From: Leptodontidium sp. MPI-SDFR-AT-0119
Taxonomy: Eukaryota; Ascomycota; Leotiomycetes; Helotiales; Leptodontidiaceae
Assembly (NCBI GenBank): GCA_020726505.1
Contig: JAHLEZ010000006.1
Coordinates: 744,001-808,000 of the forward strand
Length of the DNA stretch: 64,000 nucleotides
Direction of reading: 5' to 3'
The position numbers and the translations under genes are program-made. The stretch's first letter is position 1. Each line of letters starts with the position of its first letter. The notes below the pieces were generated by a model that worked only from the letters and a program-made list of their open reading frames with translations, made no database searches and was not told the origin of the DNA. This document shows positions 11,401 through 23,048 of this stretch, one piece after another.

Positions 11401-14400
11401 GAATGGCGAAAGCGAGGGCGGATGCTTTTTTCAGCGGCAATCTTTTATCTTCCGTCTTGACAACAACGTTAACATCAACACCGTAATTGAGAAATTCTTG
11501 AAGAATCTTGTGCCAGCCTGCTTTTGCCGCAAGTATCCAAGAGTCCATGACAATGTCAGCAATCCTGGAGTTGACCTGAGGGCAGTAGCCCAGCAAAAGT
11601 TTGATCATATCCGTATCTCCATTTTCAGCAGCAGCAGGTATGCATTCATACAGTATCTCAGGGTCTACTCCCTTCTCGATATAGGTTTGGATTACATGTG
11701 TTTGTCCATTTTCCGCTGCGGAAATAGCATAGTCAGTCGTAGTACCAGGAGAGTTGTTCAGGTCTTCCTTTGTAGCCAGCGTGGAGACTAACTCTTGGTC
11801 GGAAGTCTCATTACCATGAGTAGCGATATACGATATCATTTTGCTTCTAGATTCGTGGTCAAGCAACATTGAGTTGGGGTGATTCAGGGTATCCCTAAAG
11901 AGGCCAATGATCATCTGTACTGGCGTTTCGTCCGAGCCTGATGCCGAGGAAGAAACCGAAGTGTCGCTAGTTCTCCTTGATCTCACTGTTCTTATTTCTG
12001 GTGGAGACTGAAAGCCTGAAGGAGGAGGGGGCGGCGGCGGCGGTGGTGATCCTGGCCGTCCTGGTAGATGCTGACGGCTCCAAAAAGTTGTCCATATTGA
12101 AGATTCTGCACACGAAGAAATACAGTTCGCGTCAAGGAGATGTCTGAAGATTACACAGCAACACGTTACGTCAGACACAGCAATATCGAGCGCGAGTGAC
12201 ATAGGAGTGCGGATCGTCTTCCTAGGTAGGAGATTGTCGTTACGGCCATCAAGGGAGTCAATCTCGCAGAAATTCACGTCCCCATTTGCCCCATTCTGAA
12301 GAAGCAGTTGAACAATCTTCTCCTTCAATTGGCCATGTGGTCTGAATCCGATACCCCTGATAGCACATATTAACGGCGTACCAAGGATAGCATCATCGAA
12401 ATTGATATCGCAACTATTCTGCTCCAAGAGCCAGCTGCATATGGAGACAAGATGCAGAGCGGCTGCGATGTGGAATGTCGGAGCAGCTTTCGGGGGTTCC
12501 AAATTGTATGACCCGTGTTCGGTCCAGTATAGGACTAGCCACAGTACAAAGTTTGAAGACTTCTTGGGGTTGAAAAGCCGTCGCGTCAAGGTGATATACG
12601 TCTCGTCCTCGTCAATCTCATAATCCTTTGCTCCTTCAGCGTGGCGAAGCCACCATTCACAGCAATATCTCAAGAAAGGGAAATCGTCCGCCATGTTAAT
12701 GATTTCTTTTGAATCTCGCAGGTCCCAGTGCCAAAACTCTGGAAATTGGAGATACGTCAGGCAAACCTTGGCAGAAATGCTCTCTGACACCGAATCATCC
12801 AAGTAAAAGTCCCGAAGCCCTGGAATTGCCAAGAGCTTGACGTCTGTTAGAAACTCCTCCACGGTGAAGTGGGAAAATGCGAGAATTCCGGTTTGTTCAT
12901 TTTTGGTGACCAGACTGCTGCACCACTTGAGTATACTATCCTGGTCCGAGATATCGTCCTCATCCATGGATCTTGAGCCGATCTCAACGGCCACGGCGGT
13001 AGCTATGGCATCAATATGTAAGGGATATCGAGATTGATTGATCCACCTCAAGGTCCTCTCAACCAAGCGCCGATTACCTGGGGTGCTGTTGGCAACTCGG
13101 TTCAAAATTCTCGTGTAGGTCTCAAACAGATCTGCCGGCAGTGTCTCAAGGGCTCGGCGTCGTTCCTTATCTGTGCTAAGCGTGCAGAGATAGTCAAGTT
13201 GGCACTTGGCCCATTGGAACCTGTATGCAGCCAGTCAGCTTGGACGATTTGCTACCCGAAGAGACGGCGTACTGACATTCCATTGGCCTTAGATACAATG
13301 CCATTGATTATGATCTCTTTGAGTGCAGGATCTCTCAACCGCAGAGACTTATTTTTGATGCGCAGTTCAATGACGGCGGCAACGTAAAGCTCCAAATCGT
13401 TGCTTCTAGCAGCAATAGACATTCCTTCGAATGACTCGAAGTTACGTCGAATGTCAATTTCATCTCTACTCGTGTAAACAACTTTGATTGTTCCGTTTCC
13501 AGGAGTACTCAGAGTTGACAATAGATTGAGAGTAGAACTTCTCTCTTGTGGGTCAGAACTTTCGTCCAGGCCGTCGATAACAATCATCACGCACTCGAAG
13601 CATCTTGAGATGCGGCTGAGAAGCTCACCAAGTTGCTCGCAGGTTGGTAAGACGGGATGTTTGGATTTCTCGTTGCATTCTCGGTGGAACGAATCCAGTT
13701 CTTCAAAGGCATCTTCGGAGCTTGCACAGATCTGTCTGATGAGAGATCCTAGAATGTTAGAGAGAAGTTGTGTTTCTGGTAGCCGGTACTCGACATAGAA
13801 ATATGCAATTGCATGATCTGGTTTCGTTGCGGCTAGCATCTTCGCTTCCTCGATCACAGCCGATCTGGCATGCGTTAGCATTTCTGAACTAGTCTGAAAG
13901 CATTCAATACGTACGTAAGAATTGTTTTGCCAGCACCAGCTAGAGGCCTTATCAGTCTCATGCTTCATGGCCACATTCGGGATCAATCTTACGTATGCCA
14001 TACAGCCAAATGCTTGAATTTGGCTCTGATGTCCATTTCCTAAACTCCAGAGACTCGAAGAACCACAATACCGTATTAGGATGCCTCAGACTTTTAGCAT
14101 TTCGATGCTTCTCGTACGGAGTTACCGTTGAGCACCACTCGAAAACTGTCTTTTTGCGCTCGTCTTAAGAACGAGTTAGCAACACACGGTCAAAAGTTAT
14201 CTTTACCATACCTTGTTCATTTTCTCCTTTCTCCTCTGCCATCTTTTGGAGTCTCATCTGGACATCTTCAACTGCTTCCGTCAAGTCTGCATGGGTTGAC
14301 AAGGCATTTACCAATGCGGTACTGGTCACATGTCAGTATATCCTTCGTGAAGCAACACAAGAATCTCACAGTCCATCAGCCGTCAAAGCATCAGCGAGAT

Positions 14401-14848
14401 CTCGCTTGTTCCTAGCAATCCTCTCGACAAGTTCCTTGGTCTCAGTTGCTTTAAAAGGCCAAAGTAACTTAGTCTTGAGCACGGTGAGCTTTGTAGAAGA
14501 GTCCAAGTCAAGCTTGCTTAGGGACTTCTTTAGATAGTCAAGATTTTGCCGACATGTCTGAAAATGATCTAGTTGCGGGATGTTGGACGGTCCTGGGAAT
14601 CAGTCAATGAGGTGAAAATGATAGAGATTAAGGATTGTACCTAAAGGCGGCTGGCCATCCTCTAGACATGTTGCAAGGAGCTTGAGGCTGTTCAAAACCC
14701 CGTACAGGCTTTGTACTTCGATCAACAACGCCCTGATTTCTGACTGCGCGCCCTTCACCAAATTATAATACTTGGAAACTTTAAAGGCAATCACATCAGC
14801 AAGACTAATCAGCCCAGCGATGCTGCTCGCAACTCCTAGGACCTCCAT
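8448..14848 (-). CDS. NOD-like receptor: helical N-terminus, NACHT, ankyrin repeats
   Basis: Eight exons (14848-14641, 14592-14370, 14321-14212, 14163-13993, 13939-13915, 13864-13277, 13220-9316, 9232-8448) join in phase to 2004 residues. Residues 1 to about 200 are a helical domain of the kind fused to fungal STAND proteins (MEVLGVASSIAGLISLADV). WLYGIPGAGKT at about 233-243 is the Walker A loop; VMIVIDGLDE at about 337-346 is Walker B. From roughly residue 860 the protein is dominated by ankyrin repeats, many with the GxTPLHxAA/GxxxVVxxLL pattern, interrupted by Pro-rich linkers (one at about 830). The tail is acidic. Fungal NLRs of this plan act in self/non-self recognition and cell death. 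A run of 16 G (minus strand) sits inside the last intron. Exact splice sites are by eye. Confidence 0.88.
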
Positions 14849-15474
14849 TCTGGAACGCCGATCTCATGAGGATGGTCAGCTAGTCACTACTCTTTGTGTG
14901 ACTGTCGTGTAACTGCAAAGATGGAAGAAGACCTCATATCATAGGAGGAGATGTCGCCCAGCCTCGGGTTCACGAGTCTGAAAGAGTAATCTCCAAACTC
15001 CTTCGACGCTAGCACTGTCAACGATCTCGAATGAAGCCGTTTCATCGTCCCAAATCTGGAGTGCGGCAGGCTGATAGTTATACCGTGATTATCGCAGGTT
15101 GCCGCCTCACCCTGGCAGCGCCTCAGCCGCAGTGTCATTTCTGCACAGTTGGCCGAATGAGACATGAAGATTGGCTGCAGACTGAAAGGATGGAGACAAG
15201 GCTCTGCGGAAGGCACTATTTTTAACCGAGTTCTCAGAAGTACGGCTACATGGGCGGGATGCGTATTTTTCGGAATGCTCAAGAAAACAAATACAAGGCG
15301 AGACTGGAATAGTTCTGGGATTGCCTGAAATTCGAGACCAACTCTCGTGAGAGATATGAACCGGATTAGTGGATTTTGACTCTCAAGAGTAATGCAAATA
15401 GTGCCCCTATAGTATACATGTTTCCCCCAGACCCAATCAACCTTCAACTTTTACCATCCCAAAGTAATCACAAT
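14849..15474. other. Upstream region of the NLR gene
   Basis: About 0.6 kb between the NLR start and the 3' end of SEC62. A 186-codon minus-strand open frame (14887-15447) fills much of it, but it shows no recognisable domain and no intron or start support. I treat the stretch as NLR promoter and SEC62 3' flank. Confidence 0.4.
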
Positions 15475-16709
15475 TTAATCCTCGTCGAAAACCTCCTCCA
15501 CTCGAGGTGCCATGTGTCTTTGCTGGGTACTTGACGCGGTGCGGATCTGTGGTGCGGCAGAAGTCGTTGTGGCTGTTGCTGGTGCGGGTTGTCCTGTCAT
15601 TGCAGCCATTGTAGCACCAGCATTTGCGGATCCAGATTGCTTGGACTTCTTTTTGCCTTTCTTCTTCTCCTGATTTTTGTTAGTTTTGATTGTGCTTCAA
15701 CAGAGAATTTTGAGGGAGAATTACCTCTTGCCAGCCCCAAAGAGGTCTGAAACTGTCAAAGAATCCAACATCTTCGAACAGGTTCGGGTAGAGCCACAGT
15801 CCTGGGGGAACAGCGAACATGGTAATCGCAAAGAGAATCAATCGGAAAATAGCCATGACAAAGAATAATCCGATAAGACCGAGCATGCCCATACTGAGAT
15901 ACCAGACACCGAGACGGAGCTTCATTGGCCAGAGCGGGAACATGACGACTGTGAAGACTAAAGCCAGGGCGCCAACAGCGTACAGTTTCTGCTTGACTTG
16001 TGCGCCCTCGTATAGCCAGACAAAGTGTAGTTCCTCACGGCATTCTTGTTGTTGTTCGATTTTGACTGTCCAGAGACCCTTGACTCGCTTTGTCTTGTGT
16101 GCTCCTGGGGCATGGTTGTGGCCTTCGTGGGGATCAGACTTAGAGACACGGAGGGCGAGCAGGGACATAGGGAGGAGCTTGAAGGTATTTTCGAGAGAAG
16201 CACGATCGGTGATCTCAGGTAAGAGAGGGTTCTTCGAGCGGGCTTTGGCGTAGGCTGGGGATTCAAGGGCTCGGAGTGCGCGTTTGACTGTGGTTCTGTT
16301 AGTGCCATATCATACTTCATGGAAGAAGGGGAACCCTACCCTTGAACATGTCCTTGCGCTGTCCATTGAGAATACATGTTCTAAGCTTCAAATCCTGACC
16401 CTTCAAAAAGTTCGCGACTGCAAGTGCCTCTGGCTTTGGGGGACCTGGCTGAATAGGTTGCTGCTGCTGCTGTTGTTGTTGGGCCTGGGCTTGTTGCGCC
16501 TGTTGCTGTTGTCTCTGTGCCTCCTGCATTTTCTGTAGGAACTGTGGGACAGTCATTCCATTCTTTGCAGCTTCAGCAGCGAGTTGCTTCTTCATAACCT
16601 CGATCTGTTCCGGAGTTGGCTGTGGTTGTCCTGGCGGGGCCTGGAAATTGATCTGAGGCTCGCCTTGTTGTTCGGCTGGCGGACCTTGGGGAGGCGCTTG
16701 TTCAGCCAT
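15475..16709 (-). CDS. SEC62: Translocation protein Sec62
   Basis: Exons 16709-16340, 16287-15725 and 15669-15475 give 375 residues. Sec62 is part of the Sec63 complex that drives post-translational import of proteins through the ER translocon. The N-terminal 110 residues are Pro/Gln-rich with a polyglutamine run. Then come the conserved cytosolic part (VANFLKGQDLKLR), the region ending ELHFVWLYEG, and two membrane helices (near YAVGALALVFTVVMFPLW and LGLIGLFFVMAIFRLILFAI), followed by WLYPNLFEDVGFFDSFRPLWGW. A Lys-rich stretch (KKKGKKKSK) and an acidic end (VEEVFDED) follow. Length and order fit the fungal family. It is transcribed divergently from MTC6. Confidence 0.93.
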
Positions 16710-17226
16710 GGTATGTGTCGGATGTAGTAAATTGAGATGTGGTGGTGGGTTGACTGGAATGTGGAATTAGAGGGTGAGGTGGAAGTTAAGAAGAGAAGGC
16801 TGATAATTATTGCGACCTGTCCAGTTCAGAGTAAAAGAGTGGAGATCTGATCTGATCTGATCACCACTGGCCAGCGCCACTGTGGCGCTCGGCCCGTCTG
16901 TTTCTCCGCAACACCAACCCTCAGCCACGCCACCTACCACACACACCACTTGTGTTGACAGGGATGGAGGCCGAGCTCCAACACCAAACATCCACTAACA
17001 GGTTTCTTTCGACTCAAATATATCTACTCTCCGGCATAATCATTTGTCTTTTATCCTGGGTCGCGTTTACTTACCGTTCAATTTGTACTCTATATTGTTT
17101 GAATTTAATTAATTGCTCCTTGTGATGCCTATAGATCCACATTTCCTCTATCCTCGCGGTTCCGGTTCCTCCGATGAGATATCAAACACTCTTTCCTGAG
17201 CTCAATGCTTGCATTTTCCCTGGAGG
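16710..17226. promoter_or_regulatory. Shared divergent promoter of SEC62 and MTC6
   Basis: 517 bp between two divergent start codons, so both promoters must lie here. A short GATCTGATCTGATCTGATCA tract occurs at about 16844-16863. No clear TATA box was seen. Confidence 0.4.
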
Positions 17227-18685
17227 ATGAGTGAAAACTACAATCCAGGGTCTTCTGCCCTACCCGTACTACCTTACTCCACAGTTCTTCTTGTGTGTAA
17301 CCCGTATTTGCACCAACGTGTTTGGCCACGTGCTGACTTATTGTGTTTCTTAGTCCCAGAGAGACTTGGGATTGAGAGTACCAATCAATTTCGTTACAGA
17401 TCCAGGTGTTTCTCTAAGAGTCGCTTGCTTCATTGAGGGCAGATATGAAGACGAGAGTTCGGGAGACTGCATTTCCAATCTCCTCGCTGTGGGGTTTCGT
17501 CGATTTGAGTTAGACCTCTATTGGGATGCAGGACGCAGCGTTTGGTCCTTCTGTCCAGTTTCAATCCCACCAGGGCTTCAGAATCTTACACCATTATCAA
17601 CTGTAACACTATTTCCCGGTTCCACTTCGGCATCAAACTTCTCTCAGTCCACAAGTCCGGCTACAGCATCATCATTTTCGTCTCAGACCCCTCAGACTTC
17701 TTCGACACGTCCGAATCTGAATCCCAGACAACAGACTACAAATGCACCAACTCTCACGAATCCAGGTCCAACGAGTACTGCGGAAAGTTCTCTTGGACAA
17801 ATACTACCAAGTGTTTCATCTATTCCAGACACATCAAATAATCCTTTGGTGGCCATCGGACCATTCGTCTGCACCACGTCCATCAACCTTTCAACATTCA
17901 CAAGCCAGCTCCTCGACTACATCCAGAAGACAGAAAATACACTAGGAGCCCATCTCCTCTATCTAATACTAAACCTCCACGCTGCATCTTCAGAGCAAGA
18001 TCCTGCTGCACCTGCTCCCCAGCCAGCTACCCTCCCTGAAGGCCCGAATCTACTTGGTCATCAGTTCGCAGACAATTTGACGGATTACATCTACACAGAG
18101 TCCACTCTATTCTCCGATCGATTGAACCTCAATGATTCATGGTATAATATCCAGAATGAGTTATACAGACCAGTGGAAGGTTATTACGAGATGAATCGTA
18201 CACCAAACGGGATTCTCACCACTGAGGATGGATGGCCTTCAGAGGCATATATCGAATTCGCAAACAGCAAGAGATTGCTGATAGGATGGGGAACGGTCGA
18301 TCCACAGATGGCGGAGTATAATTTTACTGGCGACTCGGGGACGATATTCCGTGATGGGTTTATTCAGGATCTTCAGACGGATGTCAGGGCGACTGACGAC
18401 GGAGCGATTACGAGTGGATGTTTTATGAATAACGGTACTGATGACTTGGCGCAAATCAACTCGTCTTGGGCTGTCATTAGTACTCTACCGAGTTTCGAAT
18501 ATCCGACTGCAGCTTCAGCTGGTCAGTATGCCTTTCAATTTCACTTCTTGTTCGGCGCGTTTGAAGCGAGCTCAGGGGCTCGGTTGGCAAGCGACATGCT
18601 CTCTATTACTGTCACTTTCCTTGACTTCCAATTGTTGTCAATCAATGGCATCCAACTTTCATCACATTTTTCAAAGAGGAATTCC

Positions 18686-18763
<78 letters not shown>

Positions 18764-20006
18764 TACACACAACCTTCACTCTCCCCTTCACTTTCTCTGC
18801 AACTCATTTCTCACTCTCTAACAATACCCAGATCTAACACCCCTCCTCAACCTAACATCCTCAGCCACCAGCTGCGGCATCTCCCCACATCTAAACCGTA
18901 CTCTCCTCTCCACATCCGCAAACACAAACTCAACACCTTACTCCCTATTTTCCCGCTCAACAATCTGGTACATACCCCTCTTCTCCCTGTCCAACCCTAC
19001 AACACAACTTACCCCCTACTAGGTCCTGGGCCCCAAACGAGCCTCAAAACGCATCAACAACATCCTCATCCCCCTCCTCAGACTCTGAGATATTTCGCTG
19101 CGCAATAAGCAACAAAGACCGCGATGGGCGCTGGATCGTAGACGATTGCTCGGCAAAACGATATGCGGCGTGTCGTGCGGACGATGGGCCTTACAATTGG
19201 GTACGTTTGACTCCCTCCCTACCACTCTCCTACTCTCCCTCCATCTTCTTTTCCTAGGGAGTACATTTTTATGTTACCATTTTTCTCCCGTCAAATTCCA
19301 AATTCCAAATCCACATATCCCCACCACCAGACTATTCACTCTCCTTACCCTCCAGCCCCCACCTCAATTTCCCCTACTAATACCCACCCCCAACCCCAGA
19401 CCCTCGCACCAGTCGCCGTATCATACAGTTTCGCATCCTCCAACTGCCCCTCAGAATACACCTTCGCCGCCCCGCGAACCGCGCTCGAGAACGCCTACCT
19501 AACACAAGCGATGCGTCGCAGCGATCGGGATTTCGACGGGCACGGCGCATGGGTGGATTTCAACAGTCTGGATGTCGAGGGGTGCTGGACGACTGGGGGG
19601 CCGAATGCTACGTGTCCGTATAGAGAGGCGGTGGGAGAGCAGAATGATCTTGAGAAGAGGGTTATTTTGGTATTTTATCCCGGCCCTCTCCTTTCCTCCC
19701 ACCCTTCCCCATCCCCGATCACTTATCCACTCCCATCCCCTTCCATCCGCATTACCTGACACATAAATCTTTGTACACAAAACCCACCCCAACCCCAAAA
19801 CCCCAAAAAGCGAAATCTTGATAGCTCACTAACCTCCCCCCCCCGTCCAGGTCCCAACAATAGCAGCAATAATCGTCCTAATCGTAACCGGCCTGACGGT
19901 ATTCGTCAAGTGCGTCGGGAACAGAAGTTCGAAACGGCGGGTGAGGAAGAGGAGTATGATGACGACGGCTAGGAATGGGTTTGTTTATGAGGGTGTGCCT
20001 TCGTGA
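17227..20006 (+). CDS. MTC6: Maintenance of telomere capping protein 6 (MTC6-like)
   Basis: Six exons (17227-17292, 17354-18521, 18832-18967, 19023-19200, 19400-19669, 19851-20006) join in phase to 657 residues. The start region (MSENYNPGSSALPVLPYSTVLL, then SQRDLGLRVPINFVTDPGVSL), the VGFRRFELDLYWD segment, the Cys-rich middle (CAISNKDRDGRWIVDDCS) and the single C-terminal helix (AAIIVLIVTGLTVFV) with a short basic tail match fungal MTC6 proteins as I recall them. It is a type I membrane glycoprotein with many N-x-S/T sites and a Ser/Thr-rich stretch near residues 100-160. The yeast gene was linked genetically to telomere capping; the biochemical role is unknown. An apparent stop at about 19020 disappears once the 55-bp third intron is removed. 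Confidence 0.85.
18689..18770 (+). repeat. Compound (CT)n(CA)n microsatellite inside an MTC6 intron
   Basis: About 50 bp of CT dinucleotides runs directly into about 30 bp of AC dinucleotides with one interruption. It lies in the 310-bp second intron of the MTC6-like gene and explains that intron's unusual length. Confidence 0.95.
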
Positions 20007-20652
20007 TGCCTGGTCTCTTTTTTTGTCCTCTTTGGCTACAAAAGGTAAAGGAATGAAAACAAAGGAGGCAAGGGAATGAGAAGTGAAAAGGGATGGGGAA
20101 AAGGGAAAAGAAAGAGAGAATGGAAGTTTTATTATATTTGTGAAAAATGGTGGGTAATGAAGAGAGTTGGGTTTTTTGAAACAGGTAGTTTGGGAAGACT
20201 AGATGAGTTGGATGTACGAAGAGATAGATAGATGGACAGATATTGATTTGGGGGAGTCTAGTCTCTATCTTCAAGACTGAGTTGGCTTATGTTTTTTGGT
20301 TTAAATTCATGTACTGTATGTATATATAGTTGAATCTTGAAAATAATGATTGCGAGTATCACTTTGCGAAAAAGAAAAAGAATAAAAATGGGAAATGAGC
20401 AAAGAATTTTGTAAGATACCAGGGTCCGTATCCAGATTACGCCTCTTGCCTCTGCCTTGCCTACAAAATCAAACGGTACCAAGGCAGCAAGAAAAATACT
20501 CTAAACGCCTACCAAACAACCAGTCAAAAAGCCTCCCATATCCATGTATTGTATACCTTCCCGTCCCATACAGCGCAAGCCAGCTTATGCAAGCTCTCTC
20601 AGAGTCTTGATTCTCAGCTCTCAGGGCGATACCGAACGAACAGCAAGTCTAA
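20007..20652. other. Convergent 3' flanks
   Basis: About 0.65 kb between two convergent stop codons. It is A/G-rich on the plus strand with GATAGATAGATGG-type short repeats near 20223. No gene seen. Confidence 0.5.
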
Positions 20653-21852
20653 TTAATGATGCAACGCAGAACCAACATCATTCTCACTAACCTCGCTTCC
20701 AACCTCAGTCCAAGAGCCAGGTGTTGAGATACCCTCTCCATTCACACTCATAACATCCGCTTCACTCGTCGCACCACTTCTTGGAGCCCAGACTTCTTCG
20801 CCTGACCCAGCCAGCGAGGCGGAATCGGTGGGTGTGATGTCGCCGCTGCCTGGGACAGAGATATCTGGGTCGCTGAATGTGGGAGAGCCGGGTGTGCGGA
20901 TTTCTAGGTGTGGGGGGGATGCAGAGCGGGGTGTTGCGGGGAGGGGAGAGTAAAAGCTATTATTTGCGTTGGCGGTGCTTGCCCAGGCGTGGATGGAAGC
21001 GTAGGCTGAGTCGTCTCTTGATGCCATGTTGGTGTAGTCTGTGTCCTCCATCGTAGGATCTTCCATCATGGGGTAGGAGACGGGTGGATCTGGAACGGCT
21101 TCAGAGGCATCAATTAGTTGTTCGGCGATGGTGGCGGTGGTCTGACGGGATTCTCTAGGCTCTTCGTTTGCAGAGTACAGATCGGACATGACTTCGACCC
21201 TTTCTGATTCTTCGGGGGACATCAGGCTAGAGTCTACTGCTCGCTGTTCGTCGGTATCGATGTTGTGTTCGTCGCCGAAGGGATTGGCGTAGAACGATCC
21301 TCTATTCAATCCTCTGACATTACGGCTCCGCAGCCCCTCCTCAGCCTCACCGCGAATATCTGCGCCGGTGTTGTAGACATATGTCCCCTTCTCAGCCGTA
21401 TGATCCTCCTGCAAGAAATCCTCAAAACTCGACCCGCGGCTCCGATTTGCCGGCCTGTCACCATTCATCTTCCGCTCTTTCTCCAGCTTCTCCAGATGCA
21501 CAGCATTCCAATACATGAGCTCCTCACGCTGGCGACGTTTCGACTCCTCATCTGCGTCGACGCCGAGGTCGGCTCCTGCTTGACTTTGGAGAAAGCCCTC
21601 TGCATCTTCGGGGCGGTTGAATCGAGGCTGTTGGGATGCGGGGTTGATCTCATCACCGAGTGAGTGTAGGGCGATGGCTATCCGACGGCGGACATCTTCT
21701 GCGAATTGTCGTGCTTGGGGAGATTCGTAGACGGCAATAGCAGCCTGAAAGATTTAGTAAATAGCCTGTAGAAGGCAGAGAAGTAGACTTACAGCAACCG
21801 CCGCAGCGACAACCACTATGGCACCTGAAACGACAACCGGGTGAGAAGGCAT
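20653..21852 (-). CDS. Uncharacterised protein with N-terminal membrane segment
   Basis: Two exons, 21852-21793 and 21744-20653, give 383 residues. The first 20 residues plus the start of exon 2 make one hydrophobic helix (VVVSGAIVVVAAAVAAAIAV) with no positive charge ahead of it. A conserved-looking helical stretch (YESPQARQFAEDVRRRIAIALHSLGDEI) follows and is charged. The rest is acidic, rich in Ser, Pro, Glu and Asp, and likely disordered, ending in HH. I do not recognise a functional domain. It looks like a tail- or signal-anchored organelle membrane protein known from many ascomycete genomes, which is inference. Intron motif and phase support the start. Confidence 0.75.
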
Positions 21853-23048
21853 GTCGGCAATGTACAAAGAAAGTAAAGAGGTCAAGATTTGTAGGGAATC
21901 AAGTTGATGATTAAGAAGGAAGGAAAATTTTGTCGAAGGAGAGAGCTTGAAAGGATATTGATAGGAGAGAGAGAAGGGTAGGTCCAGATGTTGGAGCCTC
22001 GAAGGCGAAGGCGAAGTTGACTGACTTGCGCGTCCATGCGAGACCCATGAGATCTGCCTTGCAGGGTGTCTGGTGATCCCGCCTATCACGTCCAGGGATT
22101 GGATGGGAAATCGGACTGACCTTTTGCGACCACGGCAGGCATTTTGACGGACGGCCTACAGTTGGGCGGTATGAGTGAGGTAGGTGGAGGAGATGGGGAG
22201 AAGAGGAGAGGAGGAAGCTTGAAGTTGTAGAACAGAACGGTGTGAGAGAGGAATGAATGATGTTGGAATACCAGATGCAGTCTGTGCAGTGCAGTGCAGG
22301 TGGATGTTACCTCCGCGGGTCCGCAACTCACCCCGCTATCCTGATAAGCGCTGTGGCGATGCGATGTGGCTGACGCTGTTGATAAGAAGTTGGTTGTGGC
22401 TTTACATTTCGAGGTTTGACTCGGTCTTTGGGTACTCGAGTTCATAAGGATAAAGCAGGACTTACATCTTCTGTGTCTCATTTAGATTTTGAAACAAAGG
22501 GTTTAGTGGTTGTTAACATGTTACATGTTCCAGGCAATTACGAGTCGAGCTATGTCTTAGTTGTCGCATTTCAAGCTTCTTCCCCGCAAACGACTCCCCT
22601 CATCAAGAAAGCAACGTCGCCAGTCACTTATTAAATATTCAACTTTATAATCTTGGATTATGCACATGCTGGAAAGGTATTGAATTTTTCGATGTCCAAC
22701 CTCAGAGGGTAGAGTGGTTTGTCATTTTTGCTCTCATCAACCTAATCGGCGCTTTCATTCTCTCGTCTCACAGCGCTCAATGCCATCCCATCCCAATCCC
22801 ATGCAAATGAAATCCTCGATTCAATAAGAACGCCCACCAATGCAGACCAGACCCATGAACTCTATCTAGACTTAGACCAGACTCTAGAGTTCCCCAGTCC
22901 CCAAACACCCTTTTTGAAAAGACCAGACGGGATGCAGACCTCGAGCCTCTCACCATCATTGCGTTGCGGTGAGGGATTTCAAACCAACGCCAAATACTCG
23001 TTTCCTCAATTCTTGTTCTGATGGTATTAATTATTTGGGAGGTTGGGT
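21853..23048. other. Intergenic region with no recognised gene
   Basis: About 1.2 kb. It should include the promoter of the gene starting at 21852. A small ATG at about 22142 on the minus strand (MPAVVAKG, followed by a GT donor-like site) could be an upstream start or a non-coding first exon, but nothing supports it further. Confidence 0.4.

Noticed and set aside
14887..15447. 186-codon minus-strand open frame upstream of the NLR
   Set aside because: No domain, no signal or membrane pattern and no conserved-looking motif; it most likely reflects chance in the NLR promoter.
19010..19025. Apparent in-frame stop in the MTC6-like gene
   Set aside because: Removed by a normal 55-bp GT-AG intron; the protein continues in family-like sequence.
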